13,531 nucleotides of DNA, taken from Accumulibacter sp. GTDB lineage: Bacteria > Pseudomonadota > Gammaproteobacteria > Burkholderiales > Rhodocyclaceae. This document shows, in pieces, positions 13,494 through 13,531 of this stretch. Below the pieces are notes generated by a model. The model was not told the DNA's origin. It searched no databases and saw only the letters and a list, made by a program, of their open reading frames with translations. The DNA is taken from the NCBI GenBank assembly GCA_003538495.1, contig DPSD01000454.1, forward strand, positions 1-13,531, in the 5' to 3' direction. Every line of letters starts with the position of its first letter. Position 1 is the stretch's first letter. The position numbers were made by a program, and so were the translations under genes.

Positions 13494-13531
13494 ATGAGCG
13501 AACAAGAGAACCCCGTATTTGCGATCGAGAA
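13494..13531 (+). CDS. secB: SecB export chaperone, first 12 codons (cut by the right edge)
   Basis: From ATG 13494 the frame reads MSEQENPVFAIE, the typical start of SecB, the tetrameric chaperone that keeps preproteins unfolded and hands them to SecA. Only 38 bases are present, so identity rests on this peptide and on its place after grxC. The 72-base gap after grxC holds two near-identical ATTGTC(G/A)ATCC words. A fair purine stretch (GAGAA) precedes the start. Confidence 0.85.
   Translation, partial: MSEQENPVFAIE

Overview
This is a high-GC window whose gene sets (glyA-nrdR-ribD, envC-ctpA-moeB, rhodanese-grxC-secB) look like a chromosome of a betaproteobacterium, most likely Rhodocyclales and perhaps close to Candidatus Accumulibacter. 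That placement rests on gene order and protein character recalled from memory, not on a search. I see no tRNA, rRNA, CRISPR array or intact mobile element.

Layout. 1-969 (minus): the N-terminal third of secA, running off the left edge. 970-1451: no intact gene; a weak, decayed trace that may be a DUF721/DciA-like gene, then a duplicated -10-like promoter element. 1452-2051 (plus): a two-CBS-domain protein. 2110 to about 3585 (minus): a graveyard of four broken genes, read right to left as the C-terminal end of a DUF1537 kinase (otnK-like), a class II aldolase/decarboxylase (otnC-like), the N-terminal end of an antibiotic-biosynthesis-monooxygenase (ABM) family protein, and a GntR/FCD regulator. 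It is best read as a former tetronate (four-carbon acid sugar) catabolic operon with nonsense codons, frameshifts and deletions. 3775-4965 (plus): a cation diffusion facilitator with an extra C-terminal domain. 5159-7997 (plus): glyA-nrdR-ribD, tightly packed (one-carbon metabolism, ribonucleotide reductase control, riboflavin synthesis). 12068-7990 (minus): envC, ctpA, a 141-residue protein of unknown function and a MoeB/HesA/ThiF-type E1-like enzyme, converging on ribD with an 8-base overlap. 12330-13531 (plus): an ArsR-family regulator, a membrane-anchored rhodanese, glutaredoxin 3 and the first 12 codons of secB.

How the parts work together. envC and ctpA are a cell-envelope pair: an inactive LytM-type amidase activator and a periplasmic serine protease. 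The 141-residue protein between ctpA and moeB has the strand/helix order of an HMA-like ferredoxin fold but no CxxC. The ArsR regulator carries two cysteines 66 residues apart, in the positions recalled for the sulfide/persulfide sensors BigR and SqrR. It sits directly before a sulfurtransferase and a glutaredoxin, so a reactive-sulfur-responsive unit is a testable reading. The most unusual stretch is the decayed operon at 2.1-3.6 kb, where individual lesions can be read off the sequence.
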